DNA of 64,000 nucleotides from Bacillus_BD sp050389805 (GCF_050389805.1 NZ_CP130945.1:2604001-2668000), one strand, 5' to 3'. Shown: positions 34,350-43,399, counted from the first letter of the stretch. A program made the numbers and translations. The notes: generated from the letters alone by a model not told the origin.

Positions 34350-36038
34350 ATGACACAACAAGCGGTAATGGAATATACAACAGCCGATGCTGTTGTACAA
34401 GAACTTGTACGTGCAGGCGTTGAAGTAGCTTTTGGAATCGTTAGTATTCATAATATGCCAATCTATGATGCAATTCTTCGTGAAGGAAGTATTCACCTAG
34501 TTTGTTCTCGCGGGGAAAGTGGAGCTGCCAACATGGCAGACGGGTATGCGCGGGCAACTGGAAAATTAGGTGTTGTGATTACGAGTACCGGTACAGGTGC
34601 AGGTAATGCTGCTGGATCCCTTGTGGAAGCATGGGCGGCCGGTGTGCCCGTTCTTCATTTAACTGGGGAAGTGGCCTCTCCTTATTTAGGAACAGGAAAA
34701 GGGTATATCCATGAATGTAAAGATCAATTATTGATGATGGAAGGGGCAAGCAAAAAGGCTCTTCGTCTACGTAATCCAGAGCAAACATCTGCGGTTGTTC
34801 GGAGCGCGATAAAAGAAGCACTATCTGCTCCAGCGGGTCCAGTTACATTGGAAATCCCCATTGATTATCAATCAGCGATAATCTCAAATAATACGATTAA
34901 TGAACCAATCGAAGTATCTCCAAATACAAATACCACATTGCATCTTCCAGAAAAAGTGATTGAAAAGCTCCAACAAGCAAGCCGTCCAGTCATCTGGGCA
35001 GGAGGAGGGGTGATCACATCCGGTGCTTCCTATGAAGTGAAGCAATTAGCAGAAATGGTTGGTGCTGCAGTCGTTACAAGCCAGGCTGGAAAGGGCTCAA
35101 TCTCTGAAGATCATCCTCAGTGCATTGGTCACTTTGCATCCTATGGGTTAACAAAGGAGCTTATTGAGAAATCGGATTTATTGATCTCAGTTGGAATTCG
35201 ATTCCGCGGGAATGAAACGTCCAATTGGAAAATTAACGCACCTTTAGAGCACATTTCGATTGATGCAGATTATCATGCAGTTAATCGTAATTATCCAGCA
35301 ACCATTTCGTTGGTGGGAGATGCAAAACAAGTTCTGGCAGGATTGATTAATCGATTGTCCGTAAAGCCTTTAACACCTGATCCTGATTATCTTAATGAAG
35401 TGGAATCAGTGAGAAATGAATTACGTGCAGAATTAAGAAAGACGTTAGGTCCTTATGAACAAATTCTTGATAGTATGAGAAGAATTTTACCTCGAAATAC
35501 GATTCTTGTTCGTGATGTAACCGTTCAAGCGAATGTATGGGGCAGTCGTTTGTTTGAAATTTATGAACCAAGGACTTCCATTCATGCATCTGGCGGTGGA
35601 ATTGGGCAAGGACTGCCAACAGCGATTGGAGCACAAATGGGGAAAAAAGATGCTCCTGTTGTATTAATGGCTGGTGATGGCGGCTTTATGGTCAATGTAG
35701 GTGAAATGTCAACCGCCGCTCAAGAAAATCTGCCAATGATTATTGTCTTATTTGACGATGCAGGATACGGAGTATTACGTAATATTCAACAAAATGCATA
35801 TGGAAGACAAGTTGCAGTTGATTTATTAAGTCCTGATTTTGTTTTATTAGCCAAATCAATGGGATTTGAAGCGGCTCGTATTGGGTCCGGTGAAGAGTTC
35901 GCCGTTGAATTAGAGATAGCTGTTGAACGTAAGAAGCCTTCGATGATTGTTGTGGATATGAACGTTGTCGGTCCGATGGCGAAACCATTTGGTGGACCTC
36001 CTGGAGCAGCAGAGGCATTTAAACCTAAAAAGCTATAA
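34350..36038 (+). CDS. Thiamine-diphosphate enzyme, decarboxylase/acetolactate-synthase type
   Basis: This 562-residue protein has three domains: a PYR domain with catalytic Glu56 (CSRGESGAANMADG), a central Rossmann-like domain (ASRPVIWAGGGV, SDLLISVGIRFRG) and a PP domain with GDGG (442-445). The second metal ligand, usually Asn in NNxxYG, is Asp469 in FDDAGYG. Family members decarboxylate 2-oxo acids, such as benzoylformate or phenylpyruvate, to aldehydes. The aldehyde dehydrogenase 53 bp downstream fits a two-step decarboxylation and oxidation. Substrate identity is not readable. RBS GTAGGAG precedes the ATG. Confidence 0.88.
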   Translation: MTQQAVMEYTTADAVVQELVRAGVEVAFGIVSIHNMPIYDAILREGSIHLVCSRGESGAANMADGYARATGKLGVVITSTGTGAGNAAGSLVEAWAAGVPVLHLTGEVASPYLGTGKGYIHECKDQLLMMEGASKKALRLRNPEQTSAVVRSAIKEALSAPAGPVTLEIPIDYQSAIISNNTINEPIEVSPNTNTTLHLPEKVIEKLQQASRPVIWAGGGVITSGASYEVKQLAEMVGAAVVTSQAGKGSISEDHPQCIGHFASYGLTKELIEKSDLLISVGIRFRGNETSNWKINAPLEHISIDADYHAVNRNYPATISLVGDAKQVLAGLINRLSVKPLTPDPDYLNEVESVRNELRAELRKTLGPYEQILDSMRRILPRNTILVRDVTVQANVWGSRLFEIYEPRTSIHASGGGIGQGLPTAIGAQMGKKDAPVVLMAGDGGFMVNVGEMSTAAQENLPMIIVLFDDAGYGVLRNIQQNAYGRQVAVDLLSPDFVLLAKSMGFEAARIGSGEEFAVELEIAVERKKPSMIVVDMNVVGPMAKPFGGPPGAAEAFKPKKL

Positions 36039-36048
36039 ATATGGTTAG

Positions 36049-36067
36049 GTGGAGGGTTTCCCTCCAC
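36049..36067 (+). other. Hairpin between ThDP and aldehyde dehydrogenase genes
   Basis: GTGGAGGG and CCCTCCAC pair perfectly around a TTT loop. No T-run follows; it is an intra-operon structure just before the RBS AAGGAGGGG. Confidence 0.6.
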
Positions 36068-36091
36068 TGTTAGAAAAAGGAGGGGATAAGG

Positions 36092-37537
36092 ATGATTTCG
36101 GCTGAACCGTTTGTTTCAGGTAAATACTTAATCGATGGAAATTGGGTTGATGCAAAAGATAAGACCACAGTAATTAATCCTGCTAATATAAATGAAGTCG
36201 TTGGACATGTTGCTCTTTGTTCGGAACAAGATGTTCAAAATGCTATTGAATCTTCCGAAAGAGCCTATCATAGTTGGAAACGAACTCCACTTGAAGAGCG
36301 AGCAGAATGTATGAGAGCGGCTGCGGAAGAGCTAAAAAAGATCATTGAAGAAAATGTATCACTATATGTTCGTGAAAATGGAAAAGTATTAGTAGAAGCA
36401 AAAAAAGATTTATTACGATGTGTTGATATCATGCTCCAAGGAGCAGACGAAATATTCGAGTGGTCTAAAGCGGAATCACTGCAAGGACCTCAAAAGGTGA
36501 TCGTCAGAAAACGCCCTAGAGGTGTTGCGGCGATAATCATGCCTTGGAATTCACCGCTTATTTTAACCTTCAAACGAGTGGTTCCTGCAATTCTTACAGG
36601 GAATACGGTAGTGGTGAAACCTGCAACCAATTGTCCGTTAGCATTGATGGCATTTTTACATGTAGTTGAATCCCATTTTCCTCCTGGTGTCATTAATGTA
36701 GTTACGGGTTCTGGAGCGATGATTGGCGATGTCCTTTGTACAGATCCTCGCGTACGAACGGTAGCTTTTGTTGGCAGTACTGAAACAGGTAAGGATATCA
36801 TTCGCAAATCAGCAAGCACTGTGAAAAAAATATACATGGAGCTTGGCGGTAATGATCCAGCTATTATTTTAGATGATGCTATTTTGGATGAGAAAGCGAT
36901 TACAAGATTGAGGATGGGAATTTTGAAAGCAGCGGGTCAGGTTTGTTCTGCGATCAAGCGAATCTACGTTCATGAATCGCGTTATGAAGAAGTTGTAGGT
37001 AAATTAACGAAAGAGTTTCAACACATATATGTTGGAAATGGGATCCAACCAGATTCAATGATGGGTCCATTAAATAATAAAAACCAATTTGATTACGTTA
37101 CTGGATTAATACAACATGCCAAGGACTCAGGTGCTAATGTAAAAACTGTTGGAATTAAATTAGACCCTGACACATGGGATCAAGGTTATTTTATGCTTCC
37201 TTCTATTGTAACAGGAGTGAATCAACAGAGTGAAATTGTTCGCGCTGAACAATTCGGTCCTGTGATTCCTATTCTGCCTTTTAAAACAATTGAAGAAGTA
37301 GTAGAAATGGCGAATGATACAGAATACGGTTTGCGTGCATCGGTATGGACTGAAAATGAGGATTTAGCAATTTTATTGGCAGATCAACTTGATGCAGGGG
37401 CTGTATTCCATAATAATCATACTATTTTTCAGGATCTTCATCTTGATTTTCCAGGCGCAAAGGAAAGTGGATTATCTCGTGAAACAAGACATTGTGGAAT
37501 GGAGTATTTCTCTGATTCCTATGGATTCGCCAATTAA
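36092..37537 (+). CDS. NAD(P)-dependent aldehyde dehydrogenase
   Basis: This 481-residue enzyme has the standard ALDH plan: IMPWNSPL near 150 (cofactor and Asn), GSTETGKDI near 228, catalytic Glu250 in MELGGNDP and nucleophile Cys285 in AGQVCSAIK. EQFGPVIPILPF completes the signature set. It oxidises an aldehyde to an acid, most simply the product of the ThDP enzyme encoded directly upstream. RBS AAGGAGGGG lies seven nt from the ATG. An AspDH-like gene follows 17 bp later. Confidence 0.94.
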   Translation: MISAEPFVSGKYLIDGNWVDAKDKTTVINPANINEVVGHVALCSEQDVQNAIESSERAYHSWKRTPLEERAECMRAAAEELKKIIEENVSLYVRENGKVLVEAKKDLLRCVDIMLQGADEIFEWSKAESLQGPQKVIVRKRPRGVAAIIMPWNSPLILTFKRVVPAILTGNTVVVKPATNCPLALMAFLHVVESHFPPGVINVVTGSGAMIGDVLCTDPRVRTVAFVGSTETGKDIIRKSASTVKKIYMELGGNDPAIILDDAILDEKAITRLRMGILKAAGQVCSAIKRIYVHESRYEEVVGKLTKEFQHIYVGNGIQPDSMMGPLNNKNQFDYVTGLIQHAKDSGANVKTVGIKLDPDTWDQGYFMLPSIVTGVNQQSEIVRAEQFGPVIPILPFKTIEEVVEMANDTEYGLRASVWTENEDLAILLADQLDAGAVFHNNHTIFQDLHLDFPGAKESGLSRETRHCGMEYFSDSYGFAN

Positions 37538-37554
37538 GAGAGGAGATACAAGCA

Positions 37555-38337
37555 ATGAAGATAGGTTTGATCGGTTATGGAAATATTGGTAAGTTTCTCC
37601 TTCAATGTATTAATGAAAATCATTTAATTAAAGATGCTAAAATTACTATAATTTCTGGTCGTAATCAAGAGATAGGGAAGCAAGTTGCTTCCCAATACGG
37701 CATCCACTATACAGAAGATATGAGGGAACTTATAGAATCTGACGTTGACCTTGTTATCGAAGCAGCGACTGTAGGGGTTGTTAAAAAGTACGCAGCTCAA
37801 ATTTTAAAAAGTGGTAAAGATTTTTTAGTAATCTCTGTAGGTGCTCTAGTAGATAAAGGTTTCTATGACAATCTCCAAATGCTTTGTAAGCATTCAGGAA
37901 CAAGGCTTCTGCTTCCTTCAGGAGCAATTGGAGGTCTTGATATTTTGAAAGCTGCTAAATCGACAGGACAATTGGAAACCGTTTCCCTTACAACAAGAAA
38001 ACCCCCACAGGCTCTGCCTGGAGCACCATTTGATGAAGAATCAGTGATTTTTACAGGAACTGCAAATGAAGCGATAGAAAAATTCCCTCAAAATATAAAT
38101 GTATCGATCATTCTATCACTTGCTGGAATTGGGGCTTCTAGAACAAATGTGACGATTATCGCTGATCCGATGGCGAATCGAAACAGTCATACCATTGTAG
38201 CTACAGGTTCCTTTGGAAAGTTAACACTTAGTGTGGAGAATGACCCCATGCCTAATAATCCAAAAACAAGCTATTTAGCTGCCTTAAGTGTAATTTCAAC
38301 ATTACAAAATAAAGATTCCATGATTCAAATAGGTTAA
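37555..38337 (+). CDS. L-aspartate dehydrogenase-like protein (NadX family)
   Basis: This 260-residue protein has a Rossmann N-terminus (GLIGYGNIGKF) and the AspDH C-terminal half with LLPSGAIGGLDIL, TTRKPPQALPG and NVSIILSLAGIG. Known members oxidise aspartate to iminoaspartate, or reductively aminate oxaloacetate, with NAD(P)H. Inside a catabolic operon with no NAD biosynthesis genes nearby, a different 2-amino or 2-imino acid from a nitrogen-containing ring is a reasonable guess. RBS AGAGAGGAG is before the ATG. Confidence 0.86.
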   Translation: MKIGLIGYGNIGKFLLQCINENHLIKDAKITIISGRNQEIGKQVASQYGIHYTEDMRELIESDVDLVIEAATVGVVKKYAAQILKSGKDFLVISVGALVDKGFYDNLQMLCKHSGTRLLLPSGAIGGLDILKAAKSTGQLETVSLTTRKPPQALPGAPFDEESVIFTGTANEAIEKFPQNINVSIILSLAGIGASRTNVTIIADPMANRNSHTIVATGSFGKLTLSVENDPMPNNPKTSYLAALSVISTLQNKDSMIQIG

Positions 38338-38345
38338 TTTTTTTA

Positions 38346-38358
38346 TTAACAGAATATT
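38346..38358. promoter_or_regulatory. TTAACAGAATATT element before the Rieske operon
   Basis: This exact 13-mer recurs on the opposite strand at 56699-56711, before the second Rieske-containing operon. It contains the GAATATT half of the catabolic palindrome. No clear -35/-10 pair is seen after it. Confidence 0.45.
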
Positions 38359-38419
38359 TTAACTATGGTAAAAAGTGCGAAATAAAAGTTGATAAGAAAT
38401 AGTAAAGGGGGAAAAGCAG

Positions 38420-39724
38420 ATGATTAAAGAGGATGTTTCTTTTGAAAATATGACCAATAGCGGAATAATTGATTATTTAAATCAAACGGTTAAGCCAAGT
38501 GAAGGATCAATTCCTGCTTATGTTCTAGCAGATCCAAGTGTTTACAAAATTGAGCATGAAAAAGTTTTTTTAAAAACATGGTTGTTTGTTGGGCATGAGT
38601 CTGAAGTTCCAAATAAAGGTGATTTTATTACCCGAGATGTAGCTGGTTATTCCGTTATTATTTCTAGGGACTTTGAGGGAAAAGTCCGTGGATTCTACAA
38701 TATGTGTACTCACCGTGGAATGAAATTATGCCGTGCAGATAAGGGGAATAAGTCATCGTTCGTTTGTCCATATCATGGCTTTAATTTTAAAAATAACGGT
38801 GAACTTATAGGTGTTCCGTTGAAAAATGATATCTATGGTGGCACTCTAGATACGTCTAAGCTATCTTTGCATCAGGTAAAACTCGAATCCTATAAAGGGC
38901 TTATGTTTGCAAGCTGGAATGACAATGTTGAGCCATTGGATGAGTTTTTAGGAGAGTTCAAATGGTATTTAGATATTTTAGTAGGAAGAGCTGATATGGA
39001 AGTTATCGGGGCGCCGCAACGATTTGTCATTCATTCAAATTGGAAAATCGGTGCTGATAACTTTGTTGGGGATTCCTATCATACAATGGTTACCCATGGA
39101 TCTATTGCGAAATTAGGAATGGTTCCAAGTGCAACCTATTCGAAAAAGGGATATCAAATCTATACAGATCATGGGCACGGACTAAATCTAGGAACTCCGA
39201 ACCCCGACTTTGCTTTTCCAGAAGAATTAATTCCTGAATTTCAATCTAATTTAAGTAAAGAACAATTCGATGTTATGGCTAATTTAAAAAATATGATTGG
39301 AAATATTTTTCCTAATTTATCGTTCCTAATCTCTCATACAAAAATCAAAGGCAAATTGATTTCCAATACGTCCATTCGTCAGTGGAGGCCAATTGGTCCA
39401 GATAAAGTGGAAGTAATCGCCTGGTTTTTAGTGGAGAAAAATGCTTCTGAAGATTGGAAGAAGCGTTCAAGAGAGTCTTTTGTCTTAACCTTTAGTCCGT
39501 CTGGCATTTTTGAACAAGACGATACAGAAGTTTTTACAGATATAACAGCAGCTGCTTCAGGAACGATGATTCTGCAAAAGAATATTACGTACAATTACAC
39601 TATGGGGATGAAACGTCAACCAGTGAAGGATTTTGTCGGACCAGGAACCGTCTATGATGATAAGTTTTCGGAAGCCAACCAACGAAATTTCTATCAATAT
39701 TGGCTTGATTTAATAAATGCTTAA
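38420..39724 (+). CDS. Rieske non-heme iron oxygenase, alpha subunit (set 1)
   Basis: This 434-residue protein has the Rieske 2Fe-2S ligands Cys96, His98, Cys116 and His119 (CTHRG and CPYHG). The mononuclear iron site is in NFVGDSYHTMVTH, with Asp218 bridging and His221 and His226 as ligands. Such subunits insert both oxygen atoms into an aromatic ring to give a cis-diol, or hydroxylate it. It is followed by a beta subunit and a BphB-like cis-diol dehydrogenase, so dioxygenation is the likely reaction. No ferredoxin or reductase gene is adjacent; electron donors must be encoded elsewhere. RBS AAAGGGGGA precedes the ATG. Confidence 0.94.
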   Translation: MIKEDVSFENMTNSGIIDYLNQTVKPSEGSIPAYVLADPSVYKIEHEKVFLKTWLFVGHESEVPNKGDFITRDVAGYSVIISRDFEGKVRGFYNMCTHRGMKLCRADKGNKSSFVCPYHGFNFKNNGELIGVPLKNDIYGGTLDTSKLSLHQVKLESYKGLMFASWNDNVEPLDEFLGEFKWYLDILVGRADMEVIGAPQRFVIHSNWKIGADNFVGDSYHTMVTHGSIAKLGMVPSATYSKKGYQIYTDHGHGLNLGTPNPDFAFPEELIPEFQSNLSKEQFDVMANLKNMIGNIFPNLSFLISHTKIKGKLISNTSIRQWRPIGPDKVEVIAWFLVEKNASEDWKKRSRESFVLTFSPSGIFEQDDTEVFTDITAAASGTMILQKNITYNYTMGMKRQPVKDFVGPGTVYDDKFSEANQRNFYQYWLDLINA

Positions 39725-39822
39725 AAGAAATTAATTAGTCCCTGCTGAAAGGAATGAACACGACGTTCATTTCTTCCAGATGGAAAGGGCAAGATCAAAC
39801 GAATAATGAAGGAGTGAATGGG

Positions 39823-40332
39823 TTGAGTTTGGATAAGATGTTAGCAACGTACGAGTTCGAACAATGGTTATATCGTGAAGCGAAACTTCTCGATGATATT
39901 AATTTTGATGGCTGGTTTAGTTTAATGCATTCAAGTCTACAGTATCAAATGCCAGTACGTGTAAATAAGGAAGGAATTGAACGTCCTGATTATTCGATGG
40001 ACATGTTTGCTTTTGATGATGACTATGAGTTGTTAAAAATCCGTGTAGATCGTTTAAAGACGGATTATGCATGGGCAGAACTTCCACCATCTCGTACACG
40101 GCGTTTAGTAAATAATGTCCAATTGATCGATTACGTGCCAAACCAAAAGGCTAAAGTAAATAGCTATTTAATGCTGTATCGAAGCCGCAGTACAGATATT
40201 CATCATGATCTTATCTCTGGTGAACGTCAAGATGAATTTATATATGAAAATGGAGAATGGAAACTTGCAAAACGTTTTTTTATCATTGATCAAACGACGA
40301 TCAACACAAGAAATCTAGCTATTTTTGTGTAA
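39823..40332 (+). CDS. Ring-hydroxylating dioxygenase beta subunit (set 1)
   Basis: I place the start at TTG 39823 after GAAGGAGTG; an ATG at 39754 adds 23 residues not expected for the family and has a weaker site. The protein is of the SnoaL-like beta-subunit family, with YEFEQWLYREAKLLDD, DGWFSLM, VDRLKTDYAWAE and RRLVNNVQL. It has a structural role in the alpha-beta oxygenase. A terminator follows, so the alpha-beta pair ends a transcript. Confidence 0.9.
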   Translation: MSLDKMLATYEFEQWLYREAKLLDDINFDGWFSLMHSSLQYQMPVRVNKEGIERPDYSMDMFAFDDDYELLKIRVDRLKTDYAWAELPPSRTRRLVNNVQLIDYVPNQKAKVNSYLMLYRSRSTDIHHDLISGERQDEFIYENGEWKLAKRFFIIDQTTINTRNLAIFV

Positions 40333-40338
40333 AAAAAC

Positions 40339-40374
40339 AAAAGGCTGATAAAAGGTTGAATCAGCCTTTTTTAG
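40339..40374 (+). terminator. Rho-independent terminator after the Rieske beta gene
   Basis: AAAAGGCTGA (40339-40348) pairs with TCAGCCTTTT (40361-40370), followed by TT. It is a compact GC-rich stem with a U-tract. Confidence 0.9.
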
Positions 40375-40415
40375 GTTAATAAGGCGATCTTGATAGGGAA
40401 TAGGAGAAGTTGATC

Positions 40416-41201
40416 ATGTCAGAATTGTTAAAAGATAAAGTCGTATTGGTCACAGGTGGGGCTTCTGGAATTGGAGAAGCCGTAACACGGCGTTTTATAC
40501 AAGAAGGGGCAAAGGTCAGTATTATCGGCCGCTCACAAGAAAGATTAGAAAAAATGAAAAATGAGTTCGGAGATCTCATCCTAACCGTACAAGGAGATGT
40601 GAGTAAATACGAAGATAATGAAAAGGCCGTACAAGCGACGGTTGAACAATTTGGAAAATTAGACGTATTTATTGCAAATGCTGGTGTATTTGATGGATTT
40701 GCTAAATTCTCTGAAGTGACTCCTGAAGCGGTATCCGATGCGTATGATTATCTACTTAATATTAATCTAAAAGGAACCTTTTTTGGTATTAAAGCTGCTC
40801 TTCCTGAACTACAGAAAACAAATGGCAACATTATTTTCAGTATGTCAGGTGCAAGTTTTTATCCTGATGGCGGTGGAGTTTGGTATACAGCTAGTAAGCA
40901 TGGCCAACTTGGATTCATGCGTCAGCTTGCCTTTGAACTCGCACCGAACATTCGGGTCAATGCGGTAGCCCCTGGCGGAACATTAACAGAGTTGTCGGTC
41001 ATTCCACCGTTGCGACCATTCGTTAAAATCGTTGATAACGATACGAAAGCAAAGAGTATTCGAAAACGAAATCCATTGCAATTGGCACAGATGCCTGAAG
41101 ATCATGTTGCGGCTTATGTGTTGCTTGCCTCTGATGAAGCAAAGGCGATTACGGGAGAAGTCATTTCAAGTGATGGCGGCTTAGCTGTGCGTGGCCTGTA
41201 G
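40416..41201 (+). CDS. cis-Dihydrodiol dehydrogenase-like SDR (BphB type)
   Basis: The start is ATG 40416 (TTG 40410 is upstream) with GGAGAAG before it. The 261-residue protein has VTGGASGIGEA, NAG near 88, and the catalytic YTASK (Tyr157, Lys161). The loop FYPDGGGVWYTASKHG, then LAFELAP and VNAVAPGGT, and the GGLAVRGL end closely follow biphenyl and naphthalene cis-diol dehydrogenases. It would oxidise the cis-diol from the Rieske oxygenase encoded just upstream to a catechol-type product for the extradiol enzyme at 32550. This sequence logic is inference; the family call is strong. Confidence 0.9.
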   Translation: MSELLKDKVVLVTGGASGIGEAVTRRFIQEGAKVSIIGRSQERLEKMKNEFGDLILTVQGDVSKYEDNEKAVQATVEQFGKLDVFIANAGVFDGFAKFSEVTPEAVSDAYDYLLNINLKGTFFGIKAALPELQKTNGNIIFSMSGASFYPDGGGVWYTASKHGQLGFMRQLAFELAPNIRVNAVAPGGTLTELSVIPPLRPFVKIVDNDTKAKSIRKRNPLQLAQMPEDHVAAYVLLASDEAKAITGEVISSDGGLAVRGL

Positions 41202-41228
41202 AAAGAACGAGTAAATGGAGGGAACCAT

Positions 41229-42188
41229 ATGATTAAATCCTCACCGATTCTTGGAAATAACGAAATCAATCAAATTGCCTTTGTTGTAAAGGATATTGAA
41301 AAGGTGTCTGAAGCTTTCGCTACATTATTAGGGATTAAGAAACCAAATTGGTTTTTGACAGGTACAAGTGATGTATCAAAGGTTGTCTTCCGTGGGGAGC
41401 CTACAGAGTCCCGCAGCAAATTAGTTTTTATAAACACAGATGGGGTTCAAATAGAGTTAATTGAGCCTGACCACAACCCAGGTACAATGCGTGAATTTTT
41501 AAATGAAGTGGGCGAAGGAATTCATCATTTTGCTTTAGATGTAGAGTCAATGAAAGATGGTGTAGAGATCCTGGCAAAAAATAGGTTGGGAATCCTTCAA
41601 ACAGGTGAATTTACCTCAAGTAAGGGACGCTATGCCTATGCGGACGCTTTCGATCGATATAAAACGTTATTTGAACTTCTTGAGCGTGATGAACCACAGC
41701 CAGTTACCGATCCTGAACCAGAAGGGGAGCCGTTATTGGGTACGACAAGGGTGGAACAACTGGCATTTGTTGTGAAAGACCTTGATCAAGCTGCAGATGC
41801 ATATTGCACTCTACTAGGCGTCGAAAAACCAAACGTCATTCATTCTGGTCCTCGGGAGGTTTGCCAAGTTGAGTTCGAAGGTAAACCAACAGATGCAGAT
41901 TCTAAGTATATGTTTATAAAAACCCCGTTAATCGAAATTGAATTAATTGAACCAGGCAGTGCACCAAGTACTTGGAAAAAACATTTAGAAGAACAAGGGG
42001 AAGGCGTGCATCATATTTCATTTGTCGTGAAGGATATGGATGAGAAGATTACCATGCTTGAAAAACTAGGATACCCCGTCATTCAAAAAGGAAACTTCTA
42101 TAACGGAAAGGGGCGCTATGCCTATATGGATACTGTTTCTGACTATAAAGTCATCATTGAATTACTAGAGAAATACTCAAAAAAATAA
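41229..42188 (+). CDS. Tandem VOC-domain protein
   Basis: This 319-residue protein consists of two homologous VOC units (about 12-150 and 172-316), each with a QIAFVVKD / QLAFVVKD start, VQIELIEP / IEIELIEP and GEGIHHFALDV / GEGVHHISFVV, ending in GRYAYADAFDRYKTLFELLE or the parallel second-copy text (in parts). The pattern is like methylmalonyl-CoA epimerase and other metal-using isomerases or glyoxalases. The linker is acidic and proline-rich (DEPQPVTDPEPEGEP). It follows the BphB-like SDR by 27 bp with RBS ATGGAGGG. A role in handling a cleavage or isomerisation step is inference. Confidence 0.82.
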   Translation: MIKSSPILGNNEINQIAFVVKDIEKVSEAFATLLGIKKPNWFLTGTSDVSKVVFRGEPTESRSKLVFINTDGVQIELIEPDHNPGTMREFLNEVGEGIHHFALDVESMKDGVEILAKNRLGILQTGEFTSSKGRYAYADAFDRYKTLFELLERDEPQPVTDPEPEGEPLLGTTRVEQLAFVVKDLDQAADAYCTLLGVEKPNVIHSGPREVCQVEFEGKPTDADSKYMFIKTPLIEIELIEPGSAPSTWKKHLEEQGEGVHHISFVVKDMDEKITMLEKLGYPVIQKGNFYNGKGRYAYMDTVSDYKVIIELLEKYSKK

Positions 42189-42192
42189 AAAA

Positions 42193-42232
42193 AGGCGCCT
42201 TCCAGTTTCTGGGGGGTGCCTGTCACTCTACT
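42193..42232. terminator. Dispersed hairpin family (copy 5) between convergent genes
   Basis: AGGCGCCTTCCAG and CTGGGGGGTGCCT form an imperfect stem. It lies between the plus-strand VOC gene and the minus-strand azlD, with an A-run before it that gives a U-tract for minus-strand transcription. Confidence 0.7.
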
Positions 42233-42243
42233 AAGTCGCTCTA

Positions 42244-42549
42244 CTAAATAAATAACTCCACTACAAATACCACTAGACACGAAGCTAGCGATACGATAAA
42301 TAAGCTTTTACCAAAATAGGATAGGGCAATAGCAACGATGAAACCAATTAAGGCAGACCAAGTGGATGACGTAGCCTCTAAAATAGCAGGAAAAATCATA
42401 ACCGCTAATGTAACATACGGTACATAATATAAAAATGACTTTATAAATGTGTTCTTAATTTCTTTTCTAATCAGCGTTAAAGGAAGGACCCTCACAAGAT
42501 ACGTAACGATGGCCATTACCATAATATATAGAAAAACATCAACCTTCAC
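42244..42549 (-). CDS. azlD: AzlD-type branched-chain amino acid transport subunit
   Basis: This 101-residue membrane protein has about four hydrophobic helices and the AzlD text TYLVRVLPLTLIRKEI and YVPYVTLAVMIFPAIL. The start is GTG 42549 after GGAGGAGGGATCAC; it overlaps the end of azlC by 11 bp. AzlD is the small partner of AzlC in an exporter of branched-chain amino acids or analogues. The pair sits on the opposite strand to the catabolic operons and may be unrelated to them, although exporters of toxic analogues can travel with such regions. Confidence 0.93.
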   Translation of the reverse strand: MKVDVFLYIMVMAIVTYLVRVLPLTLIRKEIKNTFIKSFLYYVPYVTLAVMIFPAILEATSSTWSALIGFIVAIALSYFGKSLFIVSLASCLVVFVVELFI

Positions 42550-43258
42550 GTGATCCCTCCTCCTTTACAGGAAATAGGAACGCAGCAAGTCCAGCAATGA
42601 TAATGGTCAACACGATAATTTTTACCCCTGATGATATGGTATCTAGAATTGGCAAGGTTGCGAATAACCAGCTTGCTGCCATCGAAATGATAATAAGTGC
42701 TGTCAACATTTTATTCCCTTTGGCAGGAGGAATGATAACAGCTAACAGCATTCCATAAAGAGCAATACTTAACGCACTAATCATCCTCGTTGGCAAAATA
42801 TTTCCTGAAACCACTCCGAGTAAGGTACCTAGTACCCATCCAGGCATGGCAATACTGATGATACCATACGTATAATAAGGATTTAATTTGCCTTGAACAG
42901 CCATGGATAAACCAAATACCTCATCGGATATTCCTGTCGCCATGAGCATCCGTTGCAGAATCGGGGTGTGTGGATCAATTTTTTGGGACAGGGCTGCCGA
43001 CATTAAGAAATATCTGGAATTAATTATCAACTGAGTAATTGCAATTTCCACAAAGGCCGCTGACGTTGCGATTAAAGTGATACCGGCAAATTGTCCAGCC
43101 GAAGTAAAGTTCGTCAACGACATGAACACGGCTTCAAAAGGGTTAATTCCTAACTGTTTGGCAATAATTCCAAAAGTAAAGGATACAGCCATATAACCAA
43201 GAGCAACGGGAATCCCATCTCTAAACCCTTTTTGCCACTCCCTTAAATTTGTTTTCAT
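42539..43258 (-). CDS. azlC: AzlC-type branched-chain amino acid exporter, large subunit
   Basis: This 239-residue protein has about six or seven helices and the AzlC pattern: GIPVALGYMAVSFTFGI, TSAGQFAGI, INSRYFLMSAALS and ATGISDEVFGL. The ATG at 43258 follows GGAGGT by eight nt. It is translated with azlD and together they export branched-chain amino acids. Confidence 0.95.
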   Translation of the reverse strand: MKTNLREWQKGFRDGIPVALGYMAVSFTFGIIAKQLGINPFEAVFMSLTNFTSAGQFAGITLIATSAAFVEIAITQLIINSRYFLMSAALSQKIDPHTPILQRMLMATGISDEVFGLSMAVQGKLNPYYTYGIISIAMPGWVLGTLLGVVSGNILPTRMISALSIALYGMLLAVIIPPAKGNKMLTALIIISMAASWLFATLPILDTISSGVKIIVLTIIIAGLAAFLFPVKEEGSREG

Positions 43259-43347
43259 TCCTATGTACCTCCATGATGCGAAAGATATAATAATATTATG
43301 TAAATAAATATTTCTATGATTCTATCATGAAACATTGCAAAATTAAA

Positions 43348-43390
43348 GGGTGTCAGGCATCTTCCAGTTTCTGGAAGATGCCTGACACCC
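43348..43390. repeat. Dispersed hairpin family (copy 6), perfect 20-bp inverted repeat
   Basis: GGGTGTCAGGCATCTTCCAG pairs without mismatch with its complement around a 3-nt loop. It lies between azlC and the PucR gene on the minus strand, and probably ends PucR transcription. Confidence 0.88.
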
Positions 43391-43399
43391 AAACTGACA

